A stretch of DNA of 17,443 nucleotides from Clostridia bacterium. GTDB lineage: Bacteria > Bacillota_A > Clostridia > Christensenellales > Borkfalkiaceae. The stretch lies in assembly GCA_017457015.1 (NCBI GenBank), contig JAFTIG010000024.1, positions 1 to 17,443 of the forward strand, written 5' to 3'. Below are positions 1-7,572 of this stretch, piece by piece. A program made the position numbers and the translations under genes. Positions within the stretch are counted from its first letter, which is position 1, and each line of letters opens with the position of its first letter. The notes under the pieces were generated by a model, which had not been told where the DNA came from, did not search any database, and was given only the letters and a program-made list of their open reading frames with translations.

Positions 1-12
1 AAGGACGACTAA
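1..12 (+). CDS. Possible last codons of an upstream gene
   Basis: The window opens with codons for Lys-Asp-Asp followed by TAA in frame 1. This would fit the end of a coding sequence lying mostly outside the window. In many Bacillota lepA sits just upstream of hemW and its product ends in a short charged tail, so lepA is a possible identity. Three codons cannot prove this, and the reading is an inference from gene order only. Confidence 0.22.
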   Translation, partial: KDD

Positions 13-407
13 AAGCAAGGTAAAAAAGTTAGTTCTAACGCGCGTCACGCTTATCAATAAATAAACGATAGAGCAAACACATAATAATAGATATTAAAAA
101 ATCATGATAATTTCTATTCCATACCCACCGCCGACCGCGATGCGGTCGGCGGTGGGTGTGGGGATAGATAAAAAGAAATTTTTTATATTATTTGTTAAAG
201 TGAATTATCTAAAAATAAAAAACAAACGTGCAGCGTCACGTTCTTGTTCGTTAACTTGGGAACGTATGAGAGTTCTGGGTTATAAAATAGTAACAACACA
301 GGCTGTCAACTTGTTATAGGCGTCACGCCTGCTTGTATCTAATCATTAAAAGATAACCAAACCTTAAATACTGCAAAAGCACAATTCAATATTAAAAAGG
401 AGAAATT
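13..407. other. Gene-free stretch upstream of hemW
   Basis: No convincing gene is visible here. The one long open frame (104-319) runs straight through a GC-rich palindrome, has no ribosome binding site and encodes no recognisable protein. The stretch holds the palindrome at 113-168, the octamer GCGTCACG at 42-49, 233-240 and 320-327, and a small hairpin AGGCG/CGCCT at 318-330. No tRNA, riboswitch or clear sigma-A promoter for hemW was recognised, although the hemW promoter must lie in or upstream of it. Confidence 0.6.
113..168. repeat. Long GC-rich palindrome (hairpin)
   Basis: The arms 123-138 and 142-157 are perfectly complementary over 16 bp with a 3-base loop GAT. Pairing continues outward to 113/168, with two G-T pairs and one bulged G at 160, giving about 26 pairs. 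The core is almost pure G+C in otherwise AT-rich DNA. A transcript would fold into a very stable hairpin. The nearest T run (about 179-185) is too far for a textbook terminator, so it may be an unusual terminator, an RNA stabiliser or a REP-like dispersed repeat. Confidence 0.85.
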
Positions 408-1514
408 ATGGCGGGGATATATATTCACGTTCCGTTTTGTAAAAGTAAATGTACGTATTGCGACTTTGCGTCTTATCCAAAGGAAATAGGTAAGGCGGAG
501 AGTTATTTCGCTTGCCTTTATCGTGAAATTGAAGGGCGCAGTAAACAATACCCCAAAACCATAGTTGATACTATTTACATAGGCGGTGGAACTCCGTCCG
601 TAGTGGACTCAAAGTTTATTGCAGGCGCAATAAGACAGGTTAAAAAGTGCTTTACCGTCAAAAAAGATGCGGAAATAACGATAGAACTTAATCCTGGCAC
701 GGTTGACGAAGAAAAGATTAAAACTTATAAGGCGGTTGGGATAAATCGTTTTTCCATAGGTTTACAGACGGGGTATGACGACCAACTTAAAAGGCTTAAT
801 AGGGTGCACACGGCAAAGGACTTTTTGCTTTGTACGAATTTATTAAAGGGCGAAAATATTAGTGCGGATATTCTTATAGGTCTACACGATCAGACGGCAG
901 AACAGGTTAAAAAAAGTGTAGATTTAGCGATTGCAGGCGGAGCAAAACATTTGTCCGTTTACGCACTTACGCCCGAAGTGGGCACGCCTATTTATACCGA
1001 TTATCTTAACGGCGAACTTTTATCTGACGACGAAGTTGCCGATATTTACGACGAGATAGTTAAATACTTAAAAGAAAAAGGCTTTAACCGTTATGAAGTT
1101 TCAAATTTTGCGCTCGACGGATACCGTTCGCGACACAATATGAATTACTGGAAGCGCGGTGAGTATATCGGCGTTGGGGTTTCGGCAAGTTCGTTTATGG
1201 AAAATAGGCGGTTTACTAACACCTTTAAGGTGGACGAGTATATGAACGCGGTAATCTATAATAAGTCACCGGAAATATCTAGTGATATTATTGAAGAAAA
1301 AGACGCCAAGTTTGAGTTTATTATGCTTGGATTAAGAACGAGCGACGGTATAAGCATAGAGAAGTATAACTCGACTTTTAACGCCGACTTTGACGTAGAG
1401 TATAAGGACGTTTTGAAAAAGAAAGAACGTTTTTTAGAGCGTGACGGTGATATTCTTAAAATAAAGGGCGAGTATCTTTACGTCCAAAACGATATTATTA
1501 TGGCGTTTCTTTAA
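408..1514 (+). CDS. hemW: HemW-type radical SAM protein (haem chaperone)
   Basis: This 368-residue protein belongs to the HemN/HemW radical SAM family. The cluster-binding motif CxxxCxxC is at residues 11-18, followed directly by Asp-Phe as in HemW; true HemN coproporphyrinogen dehydrogenases have a further Cys there. The GGGTPS motif (59-64) that helps bind S-adenosylmethionine is present. HemW is known as a haem-binding chaperone rather than a coproporphyrinogen oxidase, although older annotation often gives the oxidase name. It should be cytoplasmic, as no signal peptide is visible. The ATG at 408 is preceded by AGGAG at 398-402, which fixes the start. No hrcA or other heat-shock gene follows; the next gene is spoIIGA. 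Confidence 0.93.
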   Translation: MAGIYIHVPFCKSKCTYCDFASYPKEIGKAESYFACLYREIEGRSKQYPKTIVDTIYIGGGTPSVVDSKFIAGAIRQVKKCFTVKKDAEITIELNPGTVDEEKIKTYKAVGINRFSIGLQTGYDDQLKRLNRVHTAKDFLLCTNLLKGENISADILIGLHDQTAEQVKKSVDLAIAGGAKHLSVYALTPEVGTPIYTDYLNGELLSDDEVADIYDEIVKYLKEKGFNRYEVSNFALDGYRSRHNMNYWKRGEYIGVGVSASSFMENRRFTNTFKVDEYMNAVIYNKSPEISSDIIEEKDAKFEFIMLGLRTSDGISIEKYNSTFNADFDVEYKDVLKKKERFLERDGDILKIKGEYLYVQNDIIMAFL

Positions 1515-1537
1515 TACTTAATTGCCGTTCGATAGTT

Positions 1538-1560
1538 GTGCAAACACTTTGCACTTGTTT
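1538..1560 (+). terminator. Weak intrinsic terminator after hemW
   Basis: GTGCAAA (1538-1544) pairs perfectly with TTTGCAC (1548-1554) around a 3-base loop, and TTGTTT follows. The stem is short and the T run is broken, so termination may be partial. Confidence 0.45.
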
Positions 1561-1643
1561 CTACAAAATTACGCTAAAAACCAAAAAATATTACTTAAAC
1601 GGTCGTTTGCTTTGTGCTATGATTATTTGGCACGGGGGCTTAA

Positions 1644-2474
1644 ATGACCGTATACATAGAGTACGTATTATTAGACAATCTTATAATCGATTATTTACTA
1701 CTTAAAGCCACCTTTGCGATAACGGGAAAAATTGTTTCGCGTGGGCGGCTTTTTCTTTGCGCTCTTTTAGGCGCGGTAGTGGCGTTATTGTATCCGTTGC
1801 TTGAAGTAAGTTTGATAATTTCTACCACCGTAAAGATACTTGCAGGTATGCTTATAGTCTTGATTGCAAGTAATTATAGACGAGCAAAAGAGTTTTACGT
1901 TTGCGCCGTAATCTTCTTTACGCTTACCTTTTTAACGGGCGGAGCGATAACGGGAATATTCAGCATATTAAATTTACCGCCGTCGTCTGAAATATCAGTC
2001 GCGTTAATGTTTCTACCAGTGTATTTGGTTATAAGGATGGTGTTATCGGTTGTAAAATATATTTATAGAAAAAAGCACGTCGCAGGGTTAATATATAAAG
2101 CCGAACTGCACTTATATGATAAATTCGTTTCTTCACTCGCTTTTATGGATACGGGCAACTGTTTAACGGACGGGCTATCGCCTATGATAGTGGTTTCAAA
2201 AAAAGTGTTTTCAAAGTTGGTCGGTGACAATATTTGCAAACTTAAAGTTAAAGAAATCGAGATAGATACTATAGGTGGAAAAACTAAAACCTTATCATTT
2301 AAAATAGAACGGCTTGTATTATATTTTTCCGACCTACCGAATATATATAGTAACGTTACGGCTTGCGTTGCTCCAAACGTAATCGGCGACGGCTACGACG
2401 TAATTTTGCACCCTGCATTTATGGAAAAGGAGAATAAAGATGAAGTTGATGAATTTAATAAAAAAGTTTCTTAA
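1644..2474 (+). CDS. spoIIGA: Pro-sigma-E processing aspartic peptidase SpoIIGA
   Basis: This 276-residue protein has an N-terminal membrane half of about five hydrophobic segments (roughly residues 5-140) and a soluble C-terminal half. That half holds the aspartic-protease motif Asp-Thr-Gly-Asn at 169-172, with D169 the likely catalytic residue. The family cleaves the pro-peptide from sigma-E in the mother cell after a signal from the forespore; the signalling protein is SpoIIR in Bacillus subtilis. It is somewhat shorter than the roughly 309-residue B. subtilis protein. The ATG at 1644 has a GGGGGC-type ribosome binding site at 1634-1639. Its 3' end overlaps sigE by 35 bp, which implies one transcript and translational coupling with its own substrate. 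A TATGAT at 1618-1623 could be a -10 box, but no good -35 box is seen. Confidence 0.93.
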   Translation: MTVYIEYVLLDNLIIDYLLLKATFAITGKIVSRGRLFLCALLGAVVALLYPLLEVSLIISTTVKILAGMLIVLIASNYRRAKEFYVCAVIFFTLTFLTGGAITGIFSILNLPPSSEISVALMFLPVYLVIRMVLSVVKYIYRKKHVAGLIYKAELHLYDKFVSSLAFMDTGNCLTDGLSPMIVVSKKVFSKLVGDNICKLKVKEIEIDTIGGKTKTLSFKIERLVLYFSDLPNIYSNVTACVAPNVIGDGYDVILHPAFMEKENKDEVDEFNKKVS

Positions 2475-3144
2475 AAAATTTTCCGTATCCGATAACGTTT
2501 TAAGGTTTATCGGCAGTGGTGAAGTTTTGCCGCAACCTTTTAGCGCAGTAGAAGAAGCAGAGATGATAGGTAAATTATCCGATGGGGAAAAGGAGATAAA
2601 AGATAAACTCATAGAGCATAATTTACGGCTCGTGGTATATATTGCCCGCCGTTTTGAAAATACGGGGGTGGATCTTGACGACCTTATTTCAGTCGGCACG
2701 ATAGGGCTTATAAAAGCGGTAAATTCTTTTAACGCCGATAAAAATATAAAACTTGCAACTTACGCGTCAAGATGTATTGAAAACGAAATTCTTATGCATT
2801 TGCGCCGTACGGTAAAATTAAAGAGCGAAGTTTCTTTCGACGAGCCGCTAAACACCGACTGGGAAGGTAACGAACTTATGCTTTCCGACGTTATGGGCAC
2901 TGACGGCGATATAGTTTATAAAAAGATAGAAAACGGCGTAGAACACGACCTTTTAGGCGTAGCGCTGACAAAACTTAGTGAAAGAGAACGCGAGATTATG
3001 GAATTGCGGTACGGCTTAAATGGTGGGGAAGAGAAAACGCAACGTGAAGTTGCCGATATGCTAGGAATTTCTCAAAGTTACATATCGCGTCTTGAAAAAA
3101 AGATAATAGTCCGCTTAAAAAAAGAATTCGCAAAAATGGTATAA
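2440..3144 (+). CDS. sigE: RNA polymerase sporulation sigma factor sigma-E (pro-form)
   Basis: This 234-residue sigma-70 family protein is close to sigma-E throughout. The region 2 stretch around residues 60-120 contains [14 protein letters not shown] and [12 protein letters not shown] region 4 helix-turn-helix near the C-terminus contains [12 protein letters not shown]. The first 22 or so residues are basic and hydrophobic, and the following IGSGEVLP resembles the sequence just after the pro-peptide cleavage site of known pro-sigma-E, so cleavage near residue 23 is inferred. It drives early mother-cell genes. The ATG at 2440 lies inside the end of spoIIGA and has AAAAGGAG at 2425-2432. sigG does not follow it; it lies over 10 kb downstream. 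Confidence 0.96.
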   Translation: MKLMNLIKKFLKKFSVSDNVLRFIGSGEVLPQPFSAVEEAEMIGKLSDGEKEIKDKLIEHNLRLVVYIARRFENTGVDLDDLISVGTIGLIKAVNSFNADKNIKLATYASRCIENEILMHLRRTVKLKSEVSFDEPLNTDWEGNELMLSDVMGTDGDIVYKKIENGVEHDLLGVALTKLSEREREIMELRYGLNGGEEKTQREVADMLGISQSYISRLEKKIIVRLKKEFAKMV

Positions 3145-3150
3145 AAGCAA

Positions 3151-3176
3151 AACCCGCAACAATTATGTTGCGGGTT
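3151..3176. terminator. Terminator between convergent sigE and XRE genes
   Basis: AACCCGCAAC (3151-3160) and GTTGCGGGTT (3167-3176) form a perfect 10-bp stem with a 6-base loop, a few bases after the sigE stop. The flanks are A-rich upstream and T/A-rich downstream, so it can probably stop transcription from either side. Confidence 0.85.
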
Positions 3177-3180
3177 AATT

Positions 3181-3199
3181 AATTTAAACATTATATAAT
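3181..3199 (+). repeat. 19-bp direct repeat, copy 1
   Basis: This AT-rich 19-mer matches 14341-14359 at 18 of 19 positions; the only difference is A against C at the eighth base. Both copies contain the self-complementary decamer ATTATATAAT. Copy 1 lies just after the sigE terminator and copy 2 at the sigG stop codon. Confidence 0.6.
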
Positions 3200-3510
3200 T
3201 ATATATATTTATCTTGAAGAAGAATAAGCAGTGCACGCTTTTTTGCTAAAGGTAAACTTTTAACCGTTTCTAACAATACTTGTTCTGTAAAAACATTTTC
3301 TACGTTATTATAAGTAGATTCTTCTTTATCTCCTAAAAAGTAATCAACGTTTACTTCAAAAAATTTGCTCATTTTTAAAATCATTTGAATATCCGGTTCA
3401 CTATTGCCGTTTTCCCAGTTACTAACGTTTCGTTGTGTGGTTTCTATTTCTAAAGCAAGTTCACTTTGGCTTAACCCTTTTTCTAAGCGTAGTTCCTTAA
3501 GTCTTATCAT
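3199..3510 (-). CDS. XRE-family (Cro/C1-type) HTH transcriptional regulator
   Basis: This 103-residue protein has a Cro/C1-type helix-turn-helix at residues 4-58. It contains the typical LSQSELALEI turn and the recognition-helix stretch TQRNVSNWENG, followed by the usual DYFLGD end of the domain. The last 40 residues form a short, probably helical, tail with no recognised ligand domain. Small proteins of this kind usually act as dimeric repressors. The ATG at 3510 is preceded on the minus strand by AAAAGGGAG. It is divergent from the large exported coiled-coil gene. The 167-bp gap carries a palindrome over the -10 box of that gene and two further half-sites, so it probably represses its neighbour and possibly itself. 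No toxin or phage gene is beside it. Confidence 0.88.
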   Translation of the reverse strand: MIRLKELRLEKGLSQSELALEIETTQRNVSNWENGNSEPDIQMILKMSKFFEVNVDYFLGDKEESTYNNVENVFTEQVLLETVKSLPLAKKRALLILLQDKYI

Positions 3511-3557
3511 AATAATCTCCCTTTTTTAAAATATAACAAAAAAATTACTAAAAATAC

Positions 3558-3586
3558 TTGACAAAGAAAAAAAATTACTATAAAAT
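3558..3586 (+). promoter_or_regulatory. Sigma-A promoter of the coiled-coil gene
   Basis: A perfect -35 box TTGACA (3558-3563) is followed after 17 bp by TAAAAT (3581-3586). Transcription would start near 3593 and leave a leader of about 85 nt. The ribosome binding site AAGGAG is at 3665-3670, 7 bp before the ATG. The leader contains the pairable arms GAAAATTT (3598-3605) and AAATTTTC (3633-3640). Confidence 0.85.
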
Positions 3587-3592
3587 AGTGAT
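3574..3592. promoter_or_regulatory. Candidate XRE operator over the -10 box
   Basis: ATTACTAT (3574-3581) and ATAGTGAT (3585-3592) are inverted copies with 7 of 8 bases complementary, separated by AAA and centred on the -10 box. The half-site ATTACTA recurs at 3544-3550 and 3606-3612, spaced 30 and 32 bp from the central copy, about three helical turns each. The position suits repression by the divergently encoded XRE protein. Confidence 0.6.
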
Positions 3593-3677
3593 AAATAGAA
3601 AATTTATTACTAAAACTATGTAATTAAGCATAAAATTTTCTTAAAAACAGGTAAAACATTTTATAAGGAGTATCAAT

Positions 3678-6600
3678 ATGAAAAGAAGAGTAAAGGCAAA
3701 AAAGAAAGTTGTCGGCTCGATAGGTTTGCTAACTGCAGCCGTATGTTGTTTTGGCGTTGCGTCAGCCGATTCAACGAAGAGCGGTAACTTGTACGGCGAC
3801 GGAGTGGTAAGGGTTTACGCTGAAACGGCAGAAGAAAGTAATGCAACCGTTTCATGGAATAACGCTATAACCGTTCTAAAAGATTTAGAAGCAAAGTGGC
3901 AAGAATACGAAGCAGGAAATGGAGAATTTAGTCAAAGAGATTATAATGATTATATTACAAATTATAAATTTGCAACTAATGCGCTAACTAACATATCTGA
4001 TAAAACGGCGATTAAAGAAGACGTGGACGGAATTTACCAAGTTGCTTATGGTAGAGTAGGTAAAACCGTAAGATGTTTGGAATATTTTTCTACTACGCTT
4101 ATTCCCAAAGTGGCGACTAATGCGATTCGTTGGTCTGACAAGAAAGAATGGGATGAAATCGGTGATTTGATAAATTACGATTTAGATTCGTTCGGTATAA
4201 ATCAATTGGAGCTTGAAGTAGATGGATTAAAAGATTACGTTACAAAGGCAAGTGAAGAGTTTGACCGCATACAATCGGCTATGGACGCAGTTATAGATGC
4301 TATTGCAAATATAGAATACGTAGGATTAGTTGATAGTAAACCGTCTTTAGACGCAGTTGATAGTGCTATTACCGCGGTATACGGTATTGCGTACGGCGAT
4401 ATTTCCCAAAAAGAAATTGCCGCTATGGACGAATACGTTATGACTTTAAGTGACTACGATAAAGCGCTTGCAGATTATAACGCAATAGTAACCGAGTGTG
4501 AAGAATTTGATGCTAGAATAGTTGAAACTCATCAATCGTTTACCGTTGAAGGAAATGACAATTACTTAAAATATTATACCAAGAGAAATACGATTGAAAC
4601 TTTGCAAAACGATTACGTTGCCCTAAATAAAGGGGAACACAACGATTATACTACGCTTATTACCGAAAGTGCAAAGATAGAAGAACTTGTTGACGCATTA
4701 GATTCGACTTTGGAAGTAAAAGCGTTAGTAGAAGCAAAAATTGCTTTAATACCTGTAACGTTTGATTATACTGACGAATATATAGAGTTAGTTAGTGAAG
4801 CAAGAAAGGCTTTTGACGAGCAGTTGCCTGAAGATCTAAAATCGGTCGCAAGCACTGATATTGAAGGATACGACGTTTTAATTAAAGCAGAAGCAGATAT
4901 TAAGGAATGCAAAGATAAAGTTCAAGAATTGATTGAGCAAGCAAAAAATCTTGAAGTGCTTTATAATGAAGGCAGTGCATCATTTAAAGACCAAGTTGCT
5001 GAAGTTGTTTCTAAACGTTCTGAATTTAAGTTAACGTATCCAAAAATGGCTGAAGAATTTAATGAAGAATGCGGTGCGTTACTTTTGGACATGCAAACTA
5101 AAGTGACTAAATTGTCAGGAACAGTCGATCCTGTTAAAGACGCTATTGACGCTATTGGTGAAGTTAATTTAAAAACTAATCCAGACGTAGGCACTTTGAT
5201 AGAAACTGCAAGAAACTTATACGATGCTTTAGAAACTGACCTTGAACGTAACGCGGTAAGTAACTACGATGATTTAACCGAAAAAGAAAAGTTGTTTTCT
5301 GAACTTATGACGGCTGCAAGCGAGTGGAAAGTTGCTGTAGAAAAGATAGTTATAGGTGAAAAAGTTACCTTTCAAAACGTTTTAGATATAAACGCAGTTG
5401 AAAACACTTTTAATAACGACTTTGACGCGGATATGCAATACGTTATAGCGCATACTACCACTTACGGTTACGAAGCATATCAAAAGTTATTATCTATAAG
5501 AACGGAACTTTTTGAAAAAATAAGCGAGCTCGCTAACGCAATGACTGCACTTTCTAATGAAAATACCGATATTATGTCGGGCGATCCTGTTGAATTTAAT
5601 AATGCAGTTAGTGTAGCAACAACAAATTTAAGTGCATTTGACGAGAGTATAAAAGAAGAGTATTTTGTAAAAGAAGGTGCGGAAAATAAAGATGCGTACG
5701 ATAATTATTTGGTGGCACTTGGGCTTTCTGAAAGAATAGTTGATTTAGTTGCAAATATTATTGCGCTCGGTGACGGCACTGGCGTTACTATGAACGATTA
5801 CGCTAATATTAACGACTATCTTGCCGATTACGAAACGTTAAGTCCAGATGACAAATTAATTGTTGATAACGGTGGTTATAAAGAGATATTAGATACTGCT
5901 AAATCAACCGTTGACGCACTTAAAGTTGATAGAGATGCTTGGATTGAAAGTGTTAACGCGCTCTCTGGTGACGTTGCAAAAGAAAACTGGGTAACGGATT
6001 TATATAGCGTTGATACCGATGAGATAACGAAAATTGAAAATGAGAGAGTACAGTTTAATTTAGTTGGTGACGACGTTTATCTTGCGCAAGCAGATGAAGA
6101 CCTTTTAGTTATAAAAGAAATAGCAAACGGTAGAGTACAAACCTTAAACGATAAAATTAAAGAATTGTACGATAATCAACCGCTTAATAAGGACGATATA
6201 GCAACGCTCATTGAGATTGAAAATACATATAAAAACAAGTTGCATAAAACTCAACAAGACGACGTTGATTATACCACGTTTGAGGAACTTTATAATAAAT
6301 ATGTGTTTGCTCAAAATTTTGACCAAGCTATTGCCGCTCTTTACGAAGACGTTATAACTAACGGGAATTATACTACTGGCGTTCCTGCAACAATAGGAAT
6401 TTTGCGTAGTATTTATGTAAACTTTGGGCAAGAGATGAAAGAACTTATTCAAAGATACGACGATATTCAAGAAATTGAAAATGCATATAATGAACATGTG
6501 GCAGTTGACGGTGGAGTATTAAATTTAACCGACGTCTATAAAGAACTAGCGGGTAAGATTGCTGCAAATTCTAGCGTAGGAGAAGATTTAACTACACAAA

Positions 6601-7478
6601 TTACAGAAGTGGCTGAAAAACTAGTTGGAATAGAAAACGCTTATAAAGAATCGGACGAACAGTTAAAGTTGGCTTTAGAAAGTGCTTATAAAACAGGGGA
6701 TGAAAAACTCGCTACGGATATTAAGACTTTACAAGACAATTTAAACGAATTAAAGAGTACGCTTGAAAACGCAGATAGTGAAATTATTGCGGATATAGCA
6801 AAGGTAAGAGAAGAACTCGCAGGAGTTAAGAGCGAACTCAACGGCGTGATAAACGAAGTTAAGGAAGAACTCAAAGCGGAAATCTCTGCACTTGAAGGTA
6901 AACTCGCCACAGCAGAAAGTGCTCTCAAAGACGCAGACGGTAAACTCGCTGAAGATATAGAATCGTTGCAAGGCAGTTTGGCTACGTTAAAGAGTACACT
7001 TGAAAACGCAGATAGTGAAATTATTGCGGATATAGCAAAGGTAAGAGAAGAACTCGCAGGAGTTAAGAGCGAACTTAACGGCGTGATAAACGAAGTTAAG
7101 GAAGAACTCAAAGCGGAAATCTCTACACTTGAAGATAAACTCAATCAGGCAAAAGAACAACTCGAAAAGGCAGATGCTGACGACAAGGCAGAGATCAAAT
7201 CAAGCATAGCACAATTAGAACAGGCGTTAAATGATGCAAAGAGTGCGCTTGAAAGTTCGGATAAGGAATTGTCTGATAAAATATCAGAACTTGAAAATGC
7301 TTTAGATAACTTAAAAGCACAGTTGGAAAAAGCAGATGCGGATAATAAAGCTACACTTACTAATCAACTTAACGAGTTGAAAAAGAGCCTTAAAACGGTA
7401 ACGATAATATTATCTATTGTATCTGGATTATCTATACTCGGTATAGTTTTAGTAGGAGTACTTAAGAAAAAGAATTAA
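3678..7478 (+). CDS. Large exported coiled-coil protein with C-terminal membrane anchor
   Basis: This 1266-residue protein has a signal peptide: a basic start, a hydrophobic core at about 11-27 and VASA before Asp at residue 30/31. The mature part is acidic and almost wholly helical, without recognised enzyme motifs. From about residue 970 to 1238 it is a regular coiled coil rich in Glu, Lys, Leu and Ala, including a near-identical 52-residue segment at 1025-1076 and again at 1104-1155. Residues 1240-1262 form one hydrophobic membrane segment, followed by KKKN at the end. No LPxTG sortase motif is present. It should therefore sit outside the cell, tethered by its C-terminus, with the coiled coil as a stalk through the wall and residues 31-970 as the exposed part. 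I do not recognise the family. It is controlled by its own strong promoter and probably by the divergent XRE gene, and it ends at a strong terminator. Confidence 0.85.
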   Translation: MKRRVKAKKKVVGSIGLLTAAVCCFGVASADSTKSGNLYGDGVVRVYAETAEESNATVSWNNAITVLKDLEAKWQEYEAGNGEFSQRDYNDYITNYKFATNALTNISDKTAIKEDVDGIYQVAYGRVGKTVRCLEYFSTTLIPKVATNAIRWSDKKEWDEIGDLINYDLDSFGINQLELEVDGLKDYVTKASEEFDRIQSAMDAVIDAIANIEYVGLVDSKPSLDAVDSAITAVYGIAYGDISQKEIAAMDEYVMTLSDYDKALADYNAIVTECEEFDARIVETHQSFTVEGNDNYLKYYTKRNTIETLQNDYVALNKGEHNDYTTLITESAKIEELVDALDSTLEVKALVEAKIALIPVTFDYTDEYIELVSEARKAFDEQLPEDLKSVASTDIEGYDVLIKAEADIKECKDKVQELIEQAKNLEVLYNEGSASFKDQVAEVVSKRSEFKLTYPKMAEEFNEECGALLLDMQTKVTKLSGTVDPVKDAIDAIGEVNLKTNPDVGTLIETARNLYDALETDLERNAVSNYDDLTEKEKLFSELMTAASEWKVAVEKIVIGEKVTFQNVLDINAVENTFNNDFDADMQYVIAHTTTYGYEAYQKLLSIRTELFEKISELANAMTALSNENTDIMSGDPVEFNNAVSVATTNLSAFDESIKEEYFVKEGAENKDAYDNYLVALGLSERIVDLVANIIALGDGTGVTMNDYANINDYLADYETLSPDDKLIVDNGGYKEILDTAKSTVDALKVDRDAWIESVNALSGDVAKENWVTDLYSVDTDEITKIENERVQFNLVGDDVYLAQADEDLLVIKEIANGRVQTLNDKIKELYDNQPLNKDDIATLIEIENTYKNKLHKTQQDDVDYTTFEELYNKYVFAQNFDQAIAALYEDVITNGNYTTGVPATIGILRSIYVNFGQEMKELIQRYDDIQEIENAYNEHVAVDGGVLNLTDVYKELAGKIAANSSVGEDLTTQITEVAEKLVGIENAYKESDEQLKLALESAYKTGDEKLATDIKTLQDNLNELKSTLENADSEIIADIAKVREELAGVKSELNGVINEVKEELKAEISALEGKLATAESALKDADGKLAEDIESLQGSLATLKSTLENADSEIIADIAKVREELAGVKSELNGVINEVKEELKAEISTLEDKLNQAKEQLEKADADDKAEIKSSIAQLEQALNDAKSALESSDKELSDKISELENALDNLKAQLEKADADNKATLTNQLNELKKSLKTVTIILSIVSGLSILGIVLVGVLKKKN
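6750..6905 (+). repeat. In-frame 156-bp repeat, copy 1
   Basis: This copy encodes residues 1025-1076 of the coiled-coil protein. It differs from the copy at 6987-7142 at only about 4 of 156 bases, and the repeat period is 237 bp (79 codons). The codons before each copy are related but diverged, so the true unit is about 79 residues. Confidence 0.92.
6987..7142 (+). repeat. In-frame 156-bp repeat, copy 2
   Basis: This copy encodes residues 1104-1155, nearly identical to copy 1 at the DNA level, including synonymous positions. That indicates recent duplication or gene conversion rather than selection on protein sequence alone. Confidence 0.92.
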
Positions 7479-7507
7479 AAAACAATTAAACCCTATTCAA
7501 AATTTAG

Positions 7508-7547
7508 GTAAAGCGCGGAAGGATTTTCCTTCCGCGCTTTACTTTTA
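7508..7547. terminator. Strong terminator between convergent coiled-coil and glycosidase genes
   Basis: A perfect 15-bp stem is formed by 7508-7522 and 7528-7542 around a 5-base loop ATTTT, followed on the plus strand by TTTT. It lies in the 94-bp gap between two convergent genes and can serve both, though the minus-strand tail is less T-rich. Confidence 0.92.
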
Positions 7548-7572
7548 AATATTTTTATTACTTATTATTTTT

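Noticed and set aside
104..319. 71-codon open frame upstream of hemW
   Set aside because: It crosses the GC-rich palindrome, has no ribosome binding site and the product resembles no protein family.
1528..1534. TTCGATA as a Spo0A box upstream of spoIIGA
   Set aside because: It matches the reversed 0A box at 6 of 7 bases but lies about 90 bp from the possible -10 box, with no second box nearby. A single match of this quality is expected by chance.
6686..7144. 152-codon serine- and leucine-rich open frame on the minus strand
   Set aside because: It is the antisense of the repeated coiled-coil coding sequence. Its apparent repeats simply mirror those of the real gene.
7385..7478. Sortase (LPxTG) cell-wall anchor on the coiled-coil protein
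   Set aside because: A hydrophobic segment and basic tail are present, but no LPxTG-like motif precedes them, so membrane anchoring fits better.
3199..7478. Prophage or toxin-antitoxin locus suggested by the XRE regulator
   Set aside because: No integrase, phage structural gene, short toxin partner or second small gene is present. The neighbour is a large exported protein.
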